A stretch of DNA of 64,000 nt. Source: Polynucleobacter yangtzensis (GTDB lineage Bacteria > Pseudomonadota > Gammaproteobacteria > Burkholderiales > Burkholderiaceae). Positions 61,628 to 64,000 of the stretch are shown piece after piece; position 1 is the first letter of the stretch, and every line of letters starts with the position of its first letter. The notes under the pieces were generated by a model that was given only the letters and a program-made list of their open reading frames with translations, ran no database searches and was not told the origin of the DNA. Where the stretch lies: assembly GCF_001595965.1 (NCBI RefSeq), contig NZ_LOJI01000040.1, positions 62,278 to 126,277 on the forward strand, in the 5' to 3' direction. The position numbers were made by a program, and so were the translations under genes.

Positions 61628-61681
61628 GTCAACTCAACAAAGCGCGCGCTGCAATACCTTTTAAACCCAAGTTGAGTTGAC
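61628..61681. promoter_or_regulatory. Inverted repeat GTCAACTCAAC ... GTTGAGTTGAC
   Basis: Two perfect 11-bp arms 32 bp apart, the second one 25 bp before the ATG of the 258-aa gene. It may bind a dimer to each arm, or form a hairpin in the leader RNA. Confidence 0.55.
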
Positions 61682-61706
61682 ACTTAACTTAACTAAGGAG
61701 CAGCAC

Positions 61707-62483
61707 ATGAGAATCACAGCAAATCAGAAGCATGAAATCGCTAGCGCGACATTGGTAAAACTCGATGCGTTAGCAAGTCGTCGTCAAGTTTGGCAACGTG
61801 ACTTTTACGACAAATCTAACAAAGGGCTTTACGCCCTTCTCTCGGATTGCCTTGGCATGTATTACGAAATCAAGGGAAGTCCCGCCGAGAAAATAGTGCT
61901 AGAGAGCATCAAAGTCACATTAGAAGCCCGCGGCACTAAAGTTCAAGCAAGCACTCCGGTGTTGACCTTGATCGTAAAGTACGTATTTAATGCCGAGCGC
62001 CGCCGCGCAAGCAGCTATTCCCGCGCTTTAAGGGTAGCAGCCAAAGAGGCGGTTTCAGTGGCTAATTTCGCCGAATGGGTAGCTAAAGTAGGCGGCGTCG
62101 AGGAAGTCGCTTCCACCAAAGGCGTTACCGACGAAACCATTAAAAAGCGTGGTCAGTTAGACGCTAAAGTGGCAGAGGTAAAGCAATTATTAGTTAGTCA
62201 ATTGCAGCATCCCTTAGCTCTGGTACCCAAAACCGCTTTAGCGCACCCTGCGGACTCCGCTGAATACACCTTGCTGATTGGCAAGATGTTAGCTAGCGGA
62301 CAAACACAAGTCTTAAGTGTTGTTCCGGGCTCGTCTGGCGCCATGATTGAGCAAGCGATTCGCAAGATCGCGCAAGAGCTGCTCAATAAGGTCGAGGAGC
62401 ACATTAAAGCCCAAGCTGAAATCGCGGCGCAAGCGGCGGTCACCGAAGCGGCTAATCAAGCGTACTTTAAAGAGATGGCATAA
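61707..62483 (+). CDS. Element protein sharing a domain with the 442-aa protein
   Basis: A 258-aa protein starting at MRITANQKHEIASATLVKLD (ATG 61707, AAGGAG 7 bp before). Residues about 35-130 (LLSDCLGMYYEIKGSPAEKI, VLTLIVKYVFNAERRRASSY, SRALRVAAKEAVSVANFAEW) match residues about 160-280 of the 13594-14922 protein. The C-terminal half is helical and Ala-rich. It lies upstream of the AAA+ gene in one operon. Function unknown; a shared role in element maintenance is my inference. Confidence 0.68.
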   Translation: MRITANQKHEIASATLVKLDALASRRQVWQRDFYDKSNKGLYALLSDCLGMYYEIKGSPAEKIVLESIKVTLEARGTKVQASTPVLTLIVKYVFNAERRRASSYSRALRVAAKEAVSVANFAEWVAKVGGVEEVASTKGVTDETIKKRGQLDAKVAEVKQLLVSQLQHPLALVPKTALAHPADSAEYTLLIGKMLASGQTQVLSVVPGSSGAMIEQAIRKIAQELLNKVEEHIKAQAEIAAQAAVTEAANQAYFKEMA

Positions 62484-62559
62484 GTCATTGTTCATTATTT
62501 GACAGGGGTTTGGGACTGATCAACCGCCCCTGCTTTTACCTAATTAGAAAGGAAATACC

Positions 62560-63273
62560 ATGAGCTTCGCACTCAAATATGCACCTAAGATTCTCGATGA
62601 AGTTGTTTTAGGTAGCATCACTCTCAAAAACAAGCTAGCTGAATACATTAACGGACGGAACTTAAAGCCATTAATACTTCATGGCGGGGTTGGTACTGGT
62701 AAAACCACGATTGCCAATCTATTACCAGACGCAATTGAGGGTAAAAAGGCTGAAGTTACCCGTCTTAAAGCGGTTGAATTTAATTCGATCAACGATGTCA
62801 TGCAAATGTTTGAAGATCACACGATGTTTTATCAAGTGTTTACGATCAATGATCAAAAGCGTAATTACATCATTTCCAATGAAATTAATTTCACACCTAA
62901 AGCTGCGATTGCATTTAGGGATGTTATTGATGACATGATTAGTCATACCCAGTTCATCTTTACAACGAACTATATTGACCAAGTCGATGTTGCTTTGCGC
63001 GATCGTAGTAGCTGCGTTATGGTGCCTCCAGTAACAGCAAAAGACTGGCTTTCCCGAGCACAGTGGATCATGCAACAAGAAGGTGTTGCTCTACCAGATG
63101 ATCAATTACTCAAGATTCTCACCACGCAATTGCAAGTGAGCTCCAGTAATAGAAAGCTCCTAGAGCGTCTTGAGGACTTTGTTGGATCCGTTTGTAATCC
63201 CCCGAGCAATCCTGGCGGAATTATTGAGACGTCTTCTACCCCCGAACCCATTAACCCCTTGATGGCTGCTTGA
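62560..63273 (+). CDS. AAA+ ATPase resembling a clamp-loader subunit
   Basis: A 237-aa protein. KYAPKILDEVVLGSITLKNK and LILHGGVGTGKTTIANLL (Walker A) are like clamp-loader small subunits. Walker B is less clear (IISNEINFTPKAAIAFRDVI, with Asn-Glu instead of Asp-Glu), and the sensor-like TTNYIDQVDVALRDRSSCV follows. It is smaller than usual RFC/DnaX proteins and lacks their C-terminal collar. It may load a partner protein for the element's own replication or recombination. Confidence 0.75.
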   Translation: MSFALKYAPKILDEVVLGSITLKNKLAEYINGRNLKPLILHGGVGTGKTTIANLLPDAIEGKKAEVTRLKAVEFNSINDVMQMFEDHTMFYQVFTINDQKRNYIISNEINFTPKAAIAFRDVIDDMISHTQFIFTTNYIDQVDVALRDRSSCVMVPPVTAKDWLSRAQWIMQQEGVALPDDQLLKILTTQLQVSSSNRKLLERLEDFVGSVCNPPSNPGGIIETSSTPEPINPLMAA

Positions 63274-63319
63274 CCACACCAGTACTAGCCCCAGTGGCTA
63301 GTACTTATATGGAATTAAT

Positions 63320-63868
63320 ATGCGCTACCCTAGAACAGTCTTTGTTTTTGACACCCCTAACCATGGTTTAGATCAAGAATACTTTCAGATGATCAGTTCA
63401 TCTTCACAGAAGATCTACATACGCGGGCATTCAAAACCAATTGGGACAATTGATTCTGAGCTTGATGCCATCAAGATTTTAGATGGGTATCTCAACTTTA
63501 CGGGACCAAATCGCTCCTACATGGTTATTGGCAATCTTAAACATGTCGAATTTATTGCTACTAGCCTAGCCGATAAGGATTGCTCCATTTATTGGCTCAT
63601 GAACAAGAATTCGGCTCTATGCATTCGGGCAGCTTTAAGCGCCCTGCTTGATCTTCATGAAATGGAGGCCTTATTTAACGAGGCGCTTTACTACTACACC
63701 AAATCCAGAGATCGTTATCAAGCATTAACCGATTCCAGGCACATATCAAACGATGATTTCCCCCAGCTGATTTCCGACATTATCGATGGGAAAGAGCAAG
63801 TTGAACTGAGGGCAGATATTGAAAGTTTTTTATGTGAGGAATTACATATCGGAAAATTTGAGATTTAA
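63320..63868 (+). CDS. Hypothetical element protein (182 aa)
   Basis: A 182-aa protein, MRYPRTVFVFDTPNHGLDQE, with SYMVIGNLKHVEFIATSLAD and a helical C-terminus (MEALFNEALYYYTKSRDRYQ). No motif is recognised. It follows the AAA+ gene by 46 bp, and its stop overlaps the converging integrase stop. Function unknown. Confidence 0.55.
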   Translation: MRYPRTVFVFDTPNHGLDQEYFQMISSSSQKIYIRGHSKPIGTIDSELDAIKILDGYLNFTGPNRSYMVIGNLKHVEFIATSLADKDCSIYWLMNKNSALCIRAALSALLDLHEMEALFNEALYYYTKSRDRYQALTDSRHISNDDFPQLISDIIDGKEQVELRADIESFLCEELHIGKFEI

Positions 63869-64000
63869 GCTAGCTTTGCAGCTGCCATCATTGGAGTCAA
63901 TTTTGAGTAATGACGCTCAATCATTAAAGTAGAAGTACCCATTTGCCTAGCTAAGGTGTGCATATCAACACCTTCAGCTAGTGCGAATGTGGCATAGGTA
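63865..64000 (-). CDS. int: C-terminal part of a second large tyrosine integrase
   Basis: The last 44 codons of a gene entering from the right: YATFALAEGVDMHTLARQMG, then TSTLMIERHYSKLTPMMAAA. It matches residues 354-395 of the 8832-10214 integrase, including the nucleophile Tyr in ERHYS. So a second element of the same integrase type has its end just beyond the window, with the gene facing left. Confidence 0.85.
   Translation of the reverse strand, partial: TYATFALAEGVDMHTLARQMGTSTLMIERHYSKLTPMMAAAKLA

Larger units (their letters stand above)
61321..61706. other. Intergenic 386 bp before the ATPase operon
   Basis: It holds a terminator at 61349-61374, then about 250 bp of AT-rich DNA without a credible gene. 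A perfect 11-bp inverted repeat, 61628-61638 with 61671-61681, lies just before the next gene. The promoter of the following operon should be here. Confidence 0.5.

Noticed and set aside
1..64000. CRISPR array
   Set aside because: I saw no series of equal repeats with regular spacers. The repeats present are pairs or palindromes.

Overview
The window looks like chromosomal DNA of a betaproteobacterium of the Burkholderiaceae, most like Polynucleobacter. I base this on the protein sequences (QueG, TsaE, AmiC, AzlCD, PanD, the Bug receptor), the moderate GC content and the gene style; no database search was possible. The left 8.7 kb is ordinary backbone: a divergent glyoxylate/2-hydroxyacid locus (class V aminotransferase, GntR regulator, large FAD/Fe-S dehydrogenase) with two identical palindromic operators, then azlCD, queG, tsaE, amiC and a tRNA-Lys(TTT).

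From the tRNA-Lys to about 45.78 kb lies an integrative element of about 37 kb. A tyrosine integrase sits just inside the tRNA. The 3' 50 bp of the tRNA region are repeated at the far end (48/50 identical), and both ends carry tandem CAATCGCACA repeats that could be integrase arm sites. The first 9 kb hold unknown proteins, a small second recombinase, recurring palindromes and a strongly structured non-coding stretch. The rest is cargo: a copper cluster (P-type ATPase, multicopper oxidase, cupredoxin, CusF, DUF411, HMA protein, TolC protein, small secreted proteins), a heavy-metal RND efflux operon with a CzcI-like leader gene, cadA/cadR, and a ferric iron ABC transporter with a Fur box. I see no conjugation or transposition genes.

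From 45.8 to 54.0 kb is a mosaic. A carboxylic-acid/CoA cluster (Bug receptor, acyl-CoA dehydrogenase, IclR regulator, CaiB/BaiF transferase), a broken sulfatase gene and an ATP-grasp-like protein lie between two related repeats. panD and the 3' stump of an HU gene follow, and look like displaced backbone. Decayed copies of the tRNA-Lys 3' end show repeated use of the same site.

From 54.0 to 64.0 kb is another accessory block. It starts with a retron: a reverse transcriptase with a fused Toprim domain, like Ec67/Eco2, with a recognisable msr-msd region bounded by a perfect 13-bp inverted repeat. Then come a zinc-ribbon/coiled-coil membrane protein, small conserved element proteins, a second 188-aa recombinase, a zeta-toxin module, an AAA+ ATPase operon and the end of another large integrase running off the right edge.

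The two accessory blocks share several genes (a DUF6641-like protein, two very small proteins, the 188-aa recombinase, a domain common to a 442-aa and a 258-aa protein). They also share an arrangement of two hairpins plus a 27-nt motif upstream of each 188-aa recombinase. I consider this shared kit, the structured region at 15.0-15.4 kb and the retron the most interesting parts of the window.
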